A stretch of 64,000 nt of DNA from M3007 sp041736625 (GTDB lineage Bacteria; Bacteroidota; Bacteroidia; Chitinophagales; Saprospiraceae), in NCBI GenBank assembly GCA_041736625.1, contig JBGSTG010000137.1:52799-116798 (forward strand). Direction: 5' to 3'. Within the stretch, counting starts at the first letter, position 1. Each line of letters opens with the position of its first letter. The translations under genes were made by a program, and so were the position numbers. Shown here piece after piece: positions 43,159 to 50,654 of this stretch. The notes under the pieces were generated by a model. The model saw nothing but the letters and a program-made list of their open reading frames with translations, made no database searches and had not been told where the DNA came from.

Positions 43159-44307
43159 CTAGTTAAACGCATACTTCACACTAAACTGCAAGCGATCTGC
43201 CGAACCATCCCCGTCGTCTTTGTCCGTCCGAACCCCATGCAGGTACTCCACCCCCGCAAACGCGTTGTGGGTAAAATGCCACACCAGGTTGAGGGCGAAG
43301 TAGGAAGCTGAGTAGAGGGCGGTGCCGGGCTGACCGTCGGTGTTGTCGTCGTGGCCGTAGTTGAACACGATGTTGGACGACAGGATGGGCGACCAGTAGT
43401 GCAGGTAACTGCCGGTGAAACCGATGCCGGTCAGCGGATCAAGCTGATCGCCCTCTGCATCCAGGCCGGCCGACAGGCCGCCCCGGTAGCGGGCGATGCC
43501 CGGGCCGTAAATGACCTGGTAGCCCAACCGGTCTTTTTCCAGGAGTTTGAACTGGCCGGACAGGTTGGCGCCGAAGAGCGGCTCATCGTCGTTGTCGCCG
43601 TTATCGGGGCGGAAGCGGATCACACCGGCGAAGCCGGAGACCTGCACGTGTCCCCACGACCGGGTCATCCGATAGCGGGCCGTCAGGTCGGGAAGGGGAC
43701 TTTCCAGCGTGCCCGGTACCGTTGGTGTCTGGGCCGACGCGCTGGGTTCCTCGAGGGCCAGGGCGAGGTAGGCATCGGTGCCGAGCGGGTGTTTCCACCG
43801 GATTTGCGGGTGGCGGATAAGCGCGTAGGCAGCCGGTTTTTCGAAGTCGAGCGTGGCGGGTATAATGTCTTCGTCCATGAAGTTCGACCAGTATTGGCCG
43901 GCCAGCCAGGTGTCGTCAATCTCCAAAAATGCGTGACGCAGGCGAAAGCCGCTGCCGGAGCCGTAAAAGTCGCCCTCTACGTACGTTTTGATCTCTCCAA
44001 CCTTCGAGGGCGTGCGGACGTCGAGAAACAGGCGCGTTTCCTTGGCGTTCAGGTGAGAGCTTTGGCCTTTTGAGTCGTCGGTCGGAATTTTGGACACGTC
44101 GAAGAAGTCCGGCGACCCGATGGGCTTGAAGTCGTGGATCAGATCCAATTTCACATAACCGCCGATTTTAAAACGGGTCTCTGTTTTGGGCAGTCCGATC
44201 CAGCCGGGCGGCAGGTCGTTGGCCGTTTGCTGTGCCTGTACGGGGATCGCAAATACGGATAGGGCTGCTGCCGTCAGGCAGAGCAGTTGGGTGCATGGCG
44301 TATTCAT
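43159..44307 (-). CDS. DcaP-like outer-membrane porin
   Basis: A 382-residue beta-barrel protein with a signal peptide (1-25, ending VQAQQ). The first strands read FKIGGYVKLDLIHDF and later LNAKETRLFLDVRTPS, GEIKTYVEGDFYGSG and FRLRHAFLEIDDTWLAGQYWSNFMDE, which match the DcaP family of trimeric porins. The protein ends with a strand and terminal aromatic residue (LQFSVKYAFN). It would allow diffusion of small, often anionic, substrates. Start ATG 44307 is selected from the signal peptide. It lies 10 bp after the carbonic anhydrase gene on the same strand. Confidence 0.82.
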   Translation of the reverse strand: MNTPCTQLLCLTAAALSVFAIPVQAQQTANDLPPGWIGLPKTETRFKIGGYVKLDLIHDFKPIGSPDFFDVSKIPTDDSKGQSSHLNAKETRLFLDVRTPSKVGEIKTYVEGDFYGSGSGFRLRHAFLEIDDTWLAGQYWSNFMDEDIIPATLDFEKPAAYALIRHPQIRWKHPLGTDAYLALALEEPSASAQTPTVPGTLESPLPDLTARYRMTRSWGHVQVSGFAGVIRFRPDNGDNDDEPLFGANLSGQFKLLEKDRLGYQVIYGPGIARYRGGLSAGLDAEGDQLDPLTGIGFTGSYLHYWSPILSSNIVFNYGHDDNTDGQPGTALYSASYFALNLVWHFTHNAFAGVEYLHGVRTDKDDGDGSADRLQFSVKYAFN

Positions 44308-44317
44308 GTTCGGCGAT

Positions 44318-45181
44318 TTACTTTTTGATCTCGTCCATGGTGATCGCCCGGTCATTCAGGGTTTGCACGGGGCGGTTGTTGTTTTTCAGGCGGTCGGTAA
44401 ACAGTTTGATCTGGTCGGCGCTCATGGAGATGCGTTCGCGCAGCACCAGCCAGTCCACGTTTTCCGAGCAGGGGGGCGTGGTCAGCGAGCCTTTGTAGTG
44501 GAAGGCATGGATGTTTTTGGGCACGTGCAGGGTGAGGTCGAGGCGCGTATCGGCCAGGCGGTTGGTCTCACCGGGTGCGTCGGGCAGGTTTTTGATGATC
44601 TGGGCGAAGTTGGCATTGGCTTTTCCTTCTTCTACGAATACGCCAACCACGGCAAAACTACCATCGGCGGCCTGGTGGACGAAGTGGGTCTCCATCGGGA
44701 AGTGCTTGCCGTTGAGGGTGTGTTCGCTGGGGGTGTGAAAGTGGAATTGTTTGAGGGCGAACACCTTGCCGTTGAGGGTGATGGTGTTGCCGGAGTCTAC
44801 GTTCACCTGGATGGTGTGCCCGTTGTCCACGATATCGTCCACGTGCTGGTTGTGGGCGATGTGAAGACCGGTGGTGTTGTACTCCATGGTCCAGTTCGGG
44901 GTGCCGCCCGGCTTGGAGGGGGTGAGGTTAATGGGCGATTGGGCACGGCCGTTGCCGCAGGCGGCGTAAACGGGGGTGAGGGAACCCCAGGTTTCGGGTC
45001 CGGCCTCCCCCGTGTAACCCCAGTGCACCGGGCGGGCGGAGGGTTTTTCGGTGGGCGCCGACGCGGCCGAAACCGAGTCCTGAGCGGTGGCGGAGGTCGT
45101 CTCTTTTGGTTTTGTTTCGCATGCGGCGAAGCCTAGCGCCAGCATAACCAGGGAGGGCAAAAGGGTTTTAACTGCTTTCAT
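44318..45181 (-). CDS. Alpha-type carbonic anhydrase lipoprotein
   Basis: A 287-residue exported lipoprotein: residues 1-20 are a signal with lipobox-like FAAC and acylated Cys21, followed by a Ser/Thr/Glu linker. The catalytic domain begins at HWGYTGEAGPETWG and carries the zinc ligands His147 and His149 (QFHFHTPSEH) and His166 (ETHFVH), with GSLTTPPCSENVDWLVL near the end. It hydrates CO2 to bicarbonate in the periplasm. The downstream DcaP-like porin may be co-transcribed and could pass anions, which would make a periplasmic bicarbonate/CO2 unit (inference). Confidence 0.92.
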   Translation of the reverse strand: MKAVKTLLPSLVMLALGFAACETKPKETTSATAQDSVSAASAPTEKPSARPVHWGYTGEAGPETWGSLTPVYAACGNGRAQSPINLTPSKPGGTPNWTMEYNTTGLHIAHNQHVDDIVDNGHTIQVNVDSGNTITLNGKVFALKQFHFHTPSEHTLNGKHFPMETHFVHQAADGSFAVVGVFVEEGKANANFAQIIKNLPDAPGETNRLADTRLDLTLHVPKNIHAFHYKGSLTTPPCSENVDWLVLRERISMSADQIKLFTDRLKNNNRPVQTLNDRAITMDEIKK

Positions 45182-45220
45182 AATAGTAATTTGTCAAGTG
45201 AAAAAGATATAAAGACAGAC

Positions 45221-45664
45221 CTAACCTGGATGGGAGTTCCCGCCGGCTAAATCCGCTTTGTTCACCAGAAAGTACCCAAGGGTGAGGGCAATGACCAGCC
45301 CCGCTACTGCGAACTCTACCATGGGCTCCGGCTCCATCATATCGAGCAGCAGGATTTTACGTGTTACGGCAATAATCCCGATGAGTATGATGGTTTTTAG
45401 TTTAAAGGCGTGGTTTTCGGTGAAATAGCGTATGCTCTGGATAATTTCAAGCCACAGCAGGATGGTGAAAAACAGGACAGCCAGCGGCTTGTCGTGCTCC
45501 TGGCGCTCAAAGGTGCTGTGCTGTATGGAATGGATCAGCTTGCCGCCCAGCTCGAATACCAGTTCGAACGTGAGATAGGTGATGCCTACAATGGCGACCA
45601 GAATAAGGGTAATCGATATAACTTTTTCAAAAAGGCTGAAAAATCTTTCCATGGTTGGGTTCAT
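45221..45664 (-). CDS. PsiE-like four-helix membrane protein
   Basis: A 147-residue integral membrane protein with four hydrophobic helices. FFTILLWLEIIQSIRYFTENHAFKL and RKILLLDMMEPEPM match the phosphate-starvation-inducible PsiE family. The function of PsiE is unknown. Start ATG 45664 (MNPTMERFF) is used; the later ATG 45652 is also possible. It is 40 bp upstream of the carbonic anhydrase gene on the same strand and has its own TACCTTTG box. Confidence 0.78.
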   Translation of the reverse strand: MNPTMERFFSLFEKVISITLILVAIVGITYLTFELVFELGGKLIHSIQHSTFERQEHDKPLAVLFFTILLWLEIIQSIRYFTENHAFKLKTIILIGIIAVTRKILLLDMMEPEPMVEFAVAGLVIALTLGYFLVNKADLAGGNSHPG

Positions 45665-45712
45665 CTTGATTTGACGGCAGCAAATGTAAAATACAGATTC
45701 CTTTACTGCCGC

Positions 45713-45720
45713 CAAAGGTA
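45713..45720 (-). promoter_or_regulatory. -7 element (TACCTTTG) before the PsiE-like gene
   Basis: TACCTTTG on the - strand, 48 bases upstream of the ATG at 45664. It may drive the PsiE-carbonic anhydrase-porin series. Confidence 0.6.
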
Positions 45721-45769
45721 AACAAAGATGTTATCCAACCACGGGAATTTGTTGGCATGCGCGACCTGG

Positions 45770-47968
45770 TTACAAGCGCACCACCACCATGCCCGTTACC
45801 CCCAAACCGTCGCTGGGCCAGACCCCGGGGCCGGGGTAAGTGGTCGGCCGTTTGGTAAAGTAAGACACATTGGCAAGGTTGCTGACCGTCAGCTGGAACC
45901 GGAGGTGGGCGTTGATTGTGGCGCCGAAATGGGCGTCCCAGAGCGAATAAGCCGGCACAATCCCACGGGAACCGTTTGCCGTGGGCTTCTCCTTGTTGAG
46001 GGCGTCGGAGTAGGTTTTATCTACAAAACTGTACTGCACAGCGGCGCTGAAACGACGCCAGTAAGCTTGAACACCGTTGCGGGAGGTCCAGTACGGCACA
46101 CTTTCGAGGTGATTTAATGTGATATCCCAATTTTCGGTACCCGAAGCCAGTTGGCCTTCCGTGTAGCGCCCGTTCATGATGGCGGTGGCGGTAAAGACGG
46201 ACACCCCGGCGTTATTGGCCCTGAAGAGGGTCGCTTCGGCGTAAAGTTCCAGGCCATCGGTCCGGCTGTCGCCGATGTTGGTTCTCAGGAACCGGGTGAC
46301 GCCGTCGGTGTCTTCGAACGCCTGTTGCCCGATGCGGTCGTTGTACTGCACGCGGAACAGGGTGGCGTTCACCTTCAGGCGGTCTTCCCACAGGCTGGTA
46401 CGCACGCCCAGTTCTGCGTTGTAGCCGTAGGAGTCGTTCAGATTGGGGTCTACCCTTTCCAGGTCGTTTGCCGGGATGAACTCGGCCATGATGACCGGGC
46501 GGTACGCCTGGGAAAGGCCTCCGTAGAGGCGGGTCTTTTTACCCACCTGGTAATCGAAGCTGCAGCCCAGCAGCACAAATTCGTGCTGCACATCCGACGG
46601 AATCTGTTCGGGTGGCAGGGCGCGGATGACGCCGGTCATCTCCGTCAGCCCCTTTTCCAGGCGTATGCCGGGGGAAACGCTGAACCGGGGCGTGATGTAG
46701 AGCAGGTTTTCCACAAAAGCGGCGATGTTATTGGTGCGGTAGTGCAGGTCACGCCCCCAGTTCGGATCCACCAGGGTGAGGTCATAATCGCTGCCGGTGG
46801 TGCCCTTGCCGAGCTGGCGTCGGTGCAGGTCATTGTGGATGATTCGCACCCCGCCGGACACGGCCGACTGCATGCGCCCGAGGGTGTACCGGTGCAGGAT
46901 TCGCACCTCGGAGGTGGTGCTGTTGAAGCGGTCGATGTCCACCTGCCGGTTGGCGTATTCGCCGGTTTGCGGATTGATGGTGTCGCGCCAGTCGACGGTT
47001 CCAATAAACTGGACGCTGTTTCGGTCTCCGGTGAGGTGCTGGATGGTCCAGTTCAGGTCGGTATTGGAGCCGAGCTGCGCGTCGAGGGTCAGGGAAGGAA
47101 TGATGATGTCGGGGCTGTAGTGGTTGCGCGAGCGGCTGGCCTGTCGGGGGTCGGCGGCGAACATGCTGTCGTTCAGCGGCCCTGGTATCTGGAACTGGTA
47201 GGTAGAGCGTGCCACCTCGCCTTTGATGCGCAGGTAGGGGTTGATCTGCCAGCTCAGGCTGCCGAACTGGGCTTCGGAGCTGGAGGAGCTGTTGTCGCGG
47301 TAACCGTCGCTGCTGCGCCGATAGTAGTACGTCTGCCAGGTGAGTTTGCCGTGGTGCCCGCCCAGGGCGTTGTAGGTGCTCAGCAAGCCGAAAGAACCCG
47401 CCGCGCTTTGGTTCTCGAACGTGATGGGCCGGGTGGTGTCCGGTAGTTTAGTCACGTAGTTGACCATGCCGCCGAACATAGCGCCGTATTGCAGGGCGGC
47501 CGTGCCGCGCACGAGTTCGATGCGCTCGATCGACTCCAGGGGCGGGTTGTAATGGCTGGCCGGGTACCCATAGATGTCGGAGTTGAGCAGAATGCCGTTT
47601 TGGCGCACGTTCATGTCCCAACTCCGGTGCGGGTCAAGGCCGCGCAGGGAGAAGTTGATCTGGTTTCCCGAGCCGTCCATGTCGTAGGCAAATGTACCCG
47701 GAATTTTGGCCATCACCTGGCGCACGGTTTTTTCCACTGTGTTGGCGGCGGCTTGGTCCATCTGAACAGTTTCCGTTCGCTTGCCGGCAAGGAGGTAGGT
47801 CTTGTAAACGTCCGGCAGGGGCTCCACCAGTCGGGCGGGCGATTTCCAGGCCGCTATGGTAACGGCTTTCAGGTTTTGGTTGGAAAGGGTGTCGACGCCC
47901 GTCGGGTTTTGGGCCTGCACGGCGATTACACTGGACAGAAAAGCGGCCGTTAGCGTGGGTCTCAGCAT
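45770..47968 (-). CDS. TonB-dependent outer-membrane receptor (FecA-like)
   Basis: A 732-residue receptor with a signal peptide (1-20, MLRPTLTAAFLSSVIAVQAQ). The plug domain contains VMAKIPGTFAYDMDGSG, SLRGLDPHRSWDMNV and IERIELVRGTAALQYGAMFGGMVNYV; the rest is a 22-strand barrel ending at GVTGMVVRL. The GLDPHRS...YYxPPLE layout resembles FecA-type ferric-citrate receptors. It imports a chelate using TonB energy. There is no CarboxypepD_reg or SusD partner, which argues against glycan uptake. A perfect 13-bp palindrome lies 23 bases upstream of the ATG. Confidence 0.88.
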   Translation of the reverse strand: MLRPTLTAAFLSSVIAVQAQNPTGVDTLSNQNLKAVTIAAWKSPARLVEPLPDVYKTYLLAGKRTETVQMDQAAANTVEKTVRQVMAKIPGTFAYDMDGSGNQINFSLRGLDPHRSWDMNVRQNGILLNSDIYGYPASHYNPPLESIERIELVRGTAALQYGAMFGGMVNYVTKLPDTTRPITFENQSAAGSFGLLSTYNALGGHHGKLTWQTYYYRRSSDGYRDNSSSSSEAQFGSLSWQINPYLRIKGEVARSTYQFQIPGPLNDSMFAADPRQASRSRNHYSPDIIIPSLTLDAQLGSNTDLNWTIQHLTGDRNSVQFIGTVDWRDTINPQTGEYANRQVDIDRFNSTTSEVRILHRYTLGRMQSAVSGGVRIIHNDLHRRQLGKGTTGSDYDLTLVDPNWGRDLHYRTNNIAAFVENLLYITPRFSVSPGIRLEKGLTEMTGVIRALPPEQIPSDVQHEFVLLGCSFDYQVGKKTRLYGGLSQAYRPVIMAEFIPANDLERVDPNLNDSYGYNAELGVRTSLWEDRLKVNATLFRVQYNDRIGQQAFEDTDGVTRFLRTNIGDSRTDGLELYAEATLFRANNAGVSVFTATAIMNGRYTEGQLASGTENWDITLNHLESVPYWTSRNGVQAYWRRFSAAVQYSFVDKTYSDALNKEKPTANGSRGIVPAYSLWDAHFGATINAHLRFQLTVSNLANVSYFTKRPTTYPGPGVWPSDGLGVTGMVVVRL

Positions 47969-47990
47969 GATTATAAACAGTTGAGTTACC

Positions 47991-48022
47991 ATTCGTCCTA
48001 CGAGTAAATTCGTAGGACGAAT
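47991..48022. promoter_or_regulatory. 13-bp perfect palindrome upstream of the TonB receptor
   Basis: ATTCGTCCTACGA (47991-48003) and TCGTAGGACGAAT (48010-48022) form a perfect inverted repeat with a six-base loop. It is 23 bases before the receptor's start codon. It may be a regulator operator or an RNA hairpin in the 5' leader. A T6 run follows on the + strand only. Confidence 0.65.
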
Positions 48023-48124
48023 TTTTTGCTGTAAAACGGCAAAAATAGCGCCTAAAACAGTCCGCCCGTGCGACCGGAAATTAAAATTGGCTTAAACCTG
48101 TTCTGCACGTCTGAAACGACAACG

Positions 48125-48220
48125 TTAAATCAACTCGTGAATATGCGACTTCAGGTTGTGCACGATCTTGCCCAGCGCCAGGTCGTTCGCATCGCCACCG
48201 AAAGGCTCCTCGATCTCCCG
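48125..48220 (-). pseudogene. 3' remnant of a bestrophin-family (UPF0187) gene
   Basis: Directly behind the elaA TAG stop (48221-48223), and in the same frame, 31 codons read REIEEPFGGDANDLALGK, then IVHNLKSHIHELI, and end in TAA (48125-48127). The IExPFGxDxNDLxL pattern is the conserved C-terminus of bacterial bestrophin anion channels. There is no start codon and the preceding ~270 residues are missing. It is best read as a deletion scar left when elaA and its promoter arrived or the gene was cut. Confidence 0.72.
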
Positions 48221-48679
48221 CTATCCTCCCCAAACCATTTCCGTGTGCGGAATACCGTCTTCCAGATATGCCTTCCCTGTAGATCGAAACCCAAGGCTTT
48301 CATAAAACCCCAACAGGTATGTTTGCGCGCTGATCTTTACCGGCACATCGCCGAACAGCAACCGGCAGCAGCGCAGGCTTTCGGTCATCAACCGCTTGCC
48401 GGCGCCCGTGCCGCGCACGAAAGCCGCACTCACCACCCGCCCGATGGACGCATAACCGGGGTACGACACACCGGCGGGCAGCAAACGGGCATGGCAGGCC
48501 GCCCGCCCGTCGGCAGCCCATCCCGTGAGGTGCCAGGCGCGAAGATCCTTCCCGTCGGCATCCAGATAAGGGCAGTTTTGTTCAACGATAAACACCTCCT
48601 GGCGCAGCGCCATAATCCGGTACAACTCCGGGGGTGTCAGCAGGTCGAAAGGGACACACGAAAAACGCAGCGATTCCAT
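48221..48679 (-). CDS. elaA: GNAT family N-acetyltransferase, ElaA type
   Basis: A 152-residue GNAT protein, nearly the same length as E. coli ElaA. It shows LRQEVFIVEQNCPYLDADGKD, the acetyl-CoA-binding IGRVVSAAFVRGTGAGKRLM, AQTYLLGFYESLGF and the ElaA-type end EDGIPHTEM. The physiological substrate is unknown. The ATG (48679) is only four bases from a TACCTTTG box, so the transcript is probably leaderless. Its stop is followed in frame by a bestrophin remnant. Confidence 0.9.
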   Translation of the reverse strand: MESLRFSCVPFDLLTPPELYRIMALRQEVFIVEQNCPYLDADGKDLRAWHLTGWAADGRAACHARLLPAGVSYPGYASIGRVVSAAFVRGTGAGKRLMTESLRCCRLLFGDVPVKISAQTYLLGFYESLGFRSTGKAYLEDGIPHTEMVWGG

Positions 48680-48683
48680 GGCC

Positions 48684-48691
48684 CAAAGGTA
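48684..48691 (-). promoter_or_regulatory. -7 element (TACCTTTG) of elaA
   Basis: TACCTTTG on the - strand is separated from the ATG at 48679 by four bases; this implies leaderless initiation. Confidence 0.55.
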
Positions 48692-48774
48692 CCGGTTTTT
48701 GAAATTTCGACCTAAAGTGGCAACCTTTGCCTAAATTAATTGTTTTAACACGAAATTTTTCTAAAACCTTGACC

Positions 48775-49632
48775 ATGATAAAACGCTATTCGTTGTTGCT
48801 GACGGCCATGCTGCTCGTCGCCTTCACCGCCCACGCACAAATCAAAACGCCCTCGCCAAGCCCTGTAGGCAAAATATCCCAGGAAGTAGGCCTGGGCAAG
48901 GTGGAAGTGGAATACTCCCGCCCGGGCGCCAAGAGCCGCACCGTGTATGGCGATCTGGTGCCCTTTGGCGCTATGTGGCGCACCGGCGCCAACGCTTCTA
49001 CCAAGATCAATTTTACGGAGGATGTGACCTTCGGCGGCGTCGCCGTTCCCAAAGGCAATTACGCCCTGTACACCATCCCGGGCAAAAATGAATGGGAAGT
49101 GATCGTGTACAAGAACACCACTTTCTGGGGCACACCCGACAAAGACTTCAACGAAGCCGACGTCGCCGCAAGGGTAAAGGCTGCATCGAAAAACGTGAAG
49201 GAGTTTGTCGAAACATTTACGATCAACCTCGCCAACATCAGCAACAACGCGGCAGAACTTCAGCTGGTATGGGAAAATACCGCTGTCTCCGTACCCCTGA
49301 CCTTCGACGTGGACACCAAAGTGATGGCCGACATCAAAGCGCAGATGGAAGGCCCGTCCGCCGGCGTTTTCTACCAAAGCGCCCGCTACTACTACGAGGA
49401 GAAAAAAGACATGAACACGGCCCTGGGCTGGATCAACACCGCCCTCGAAAAAGGCGGCGAAAAGTTCTGGTACCTCCGCCTCAAAGCCAATATCCTCGCC
49501 GAACTGAAACGCTACCCGGAAGCCATCTCCACCGCCGAACGCAGCACGGAAATTGCCCGGAAAGAAGGCAACGCCGACTACCCGCGCATGAACGACAAGT
49601 CGATCGCGGAGTGGAAAACGAAGATGAAATAA
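48775..49632 (+). CDS. DUF2911 domain secreted protein
   Basis: A 285-residue exported protein. Residues 1-21 form a signal peptide (ending FTAHAQ). Residues 25-165 are a DUF2911 domain, common in Bacteroidota: VEVEYSRPGAKSRTVYG, LVPFGAMWRTGANASTKINF and VPKGNYALYTIPGKNEWEVI. The C-terminal 100 residues carry TPR-like helices (MNTALGWINTALEKGGEKFWYLR). Function is unknown. Start ATG 48775 is chosen because it begins the signal peptide. Confidence 0.85.
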   Translation: MIKRYSLLLTAMLLVAFTAHAQIKTPSPSPVGKISQEVGLGKVEVEYSRPGAKSRTVYGDLVPFGAMWRTGANASTKINFTEDVTFGGVAVPKGNYALYTIPGKNEWEVIVYKNTTFWGTPDKDFNEADVAARVKAASKNVKEFVETFTINLANISNNAAELQLVWENTAVSVPLTFDVDTKVMADIKAQMEGPSAGVFYQSARYYYEEKKDMNTALGWINTALEKGGEKFWYLRLKANILAELKRYPEAISTAERSTEIARKEGNADYPRMNDKSIAEWKTKMK

Positions 49633-49697
49633 GTTTGGCACTATAAGGATTGGCAGGGGATCGCTGCACAAACACGGTAACGAACGGATGACAGCAA

Positions 49698-49721
49698 ACA
49701 TCCGGGGTTGGATGTGTTTTT
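49698..49721 (+). terminator. Probable terminator of the DUF2911 gene
   Basis: ACATCC (49698-49703) and GGATGT (49710-49715) form a short hairpin, followed by GTTTTT. It is 66 bases beyond the stop. Confidence 0.55.
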
Positions 49722-49741
49722 GCGGCGATTCCTTTTTTAAA

Positions 49742-49990
49742 ACAAACCGCAGAGGACGCAGTGGCCTAACAGCAGAACATCAAGGGTTATCCTCCGTGTT
49801 CCTCTGTGAGTCCTCTGTGCCCCTCTGTGGTTCCTTTTAAAATAAACCGCAGAGGACGCCGTGGCCTCGCAGAGGAACACCGAGGGTTATCCTCCGTGTT
49901 CCTCTGTGCGCCCTCTGTGCCCCTCTGTGGTTCCTTTTAAAATAAACCGCAGAGGACGCCGTGGCCTCGCCGTGGAACACCGAGGGTTAA
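49742..49990. repeat. Two and a half tandem copies of a 100-bp repeat
   Basis: The sequence AAACCGCAGAGGACG recurs at 49744, 49844 and 49944, an exact 100-base period. Each unit carries CCTCTGTGGTT...AACCGCAGAGG, an imperfect inverted repeat, and several CCTCTGTG steps. The array fills the gap before engB and ends 67 bases before its start. Confidence 0.9.
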
Positions 49991-50057
49991 CCACTGTTCC
50001 TTTTTTTCTACCTTCGTGCTTCCCACCCATTTTTCACCGCCAAAGCCAGTAGCCTTC

Positions 50058-50654
50058 GTGCAAATCCACACAACTGAGTTCATCGCGAGCTATCCACGCG
50101 AGAACATGTGCCCAAAGGACGGTCTGCCTGAGTTTGCTTTTATCGGCCGGTCCAATGTGGGCAAATCGTCGCTCATCAACATGCTCACCGGCCGCAAGGG
50201 ACTGGCCAAGGTGTCGGGCACGCCGGGCAAGACCCGGTTGATCAACTTTTTCCGGATCAACAACCGCTGGTACCTGGTCGACTTGCCCGGCTATGGCTAC
50301 GCCAAGGTGGCGAAAACCAAGCTCAAGGAACTCAATCAAATGATCGAAGGGTATCTCGGTCGCCGTCAAACACTGGCCCTCGCGTTCATCCTCGTAGACG
50401 CCAACGTGCCGCCCCAGAAGGCCGATCTCGAGTTTATCAACTCCATGGGGGCGGCCAACGTGCCCTTTGCGCTGGTGTTCACCAAGACAGACCGGCTCAA
50501 GCCCAGCCAGCTGGCGCAGCACACCGCCGCCTTCTTCGCAACCCTGTCCGAAACCTGGGAGACCATCCCTCCGCACTTCATCACCTCCGCTGAATACCGC
50601 ACCGGACGCGAGGAACTCCTCAAATTCATCGAAGAGGTGATGGCGTCCATTTGA
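50058..50654 (+). CDS. engB: Ribosome biogenesis GTPase EngB (YsxC/YihA)
   Basis: A 198-residue TRAFAC GTPase with G1 GRSNVGKSS, G2 Thr in SGTPGKTR, G3 DLPGYGYAKV, G4 TKTD and G5-like SAEYRTG. It assists assembly of the 50S ribosomal subunit. Start GTG 50058 (QIHTTEFIASYP) fits the family's usual N-terminus; an upstream GTG at 50016 overlaps a TACCTTCG box (50009-50016), a near match to the -7 element. The acyltransferase gene overlaps the stop. Confidence 0.9.
   Translation: MQIHTTEFIASYPRENMCPKDGLPEFAFIGRSNVGKSSLINMLTGRKGLAKVSGTPGKTRLINFFRINNRWYLVDLPGYGYAKVAKTKLKELNQMIEGYLGRRQTLALAFILVDANVPPQKADLEFINSMGAANVPFALVFTKTDRLKPSQLAQHTAAFFATLSETWETIPPHFITSAEYRTGREELLKFIEEVMASI

Noticed and set aside
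49742..49990. Tandem repeat considered as a CRISPR array
   Set aside because: The whole 100-bp unit is conserved; there are no short repeats separated by unique spacers.
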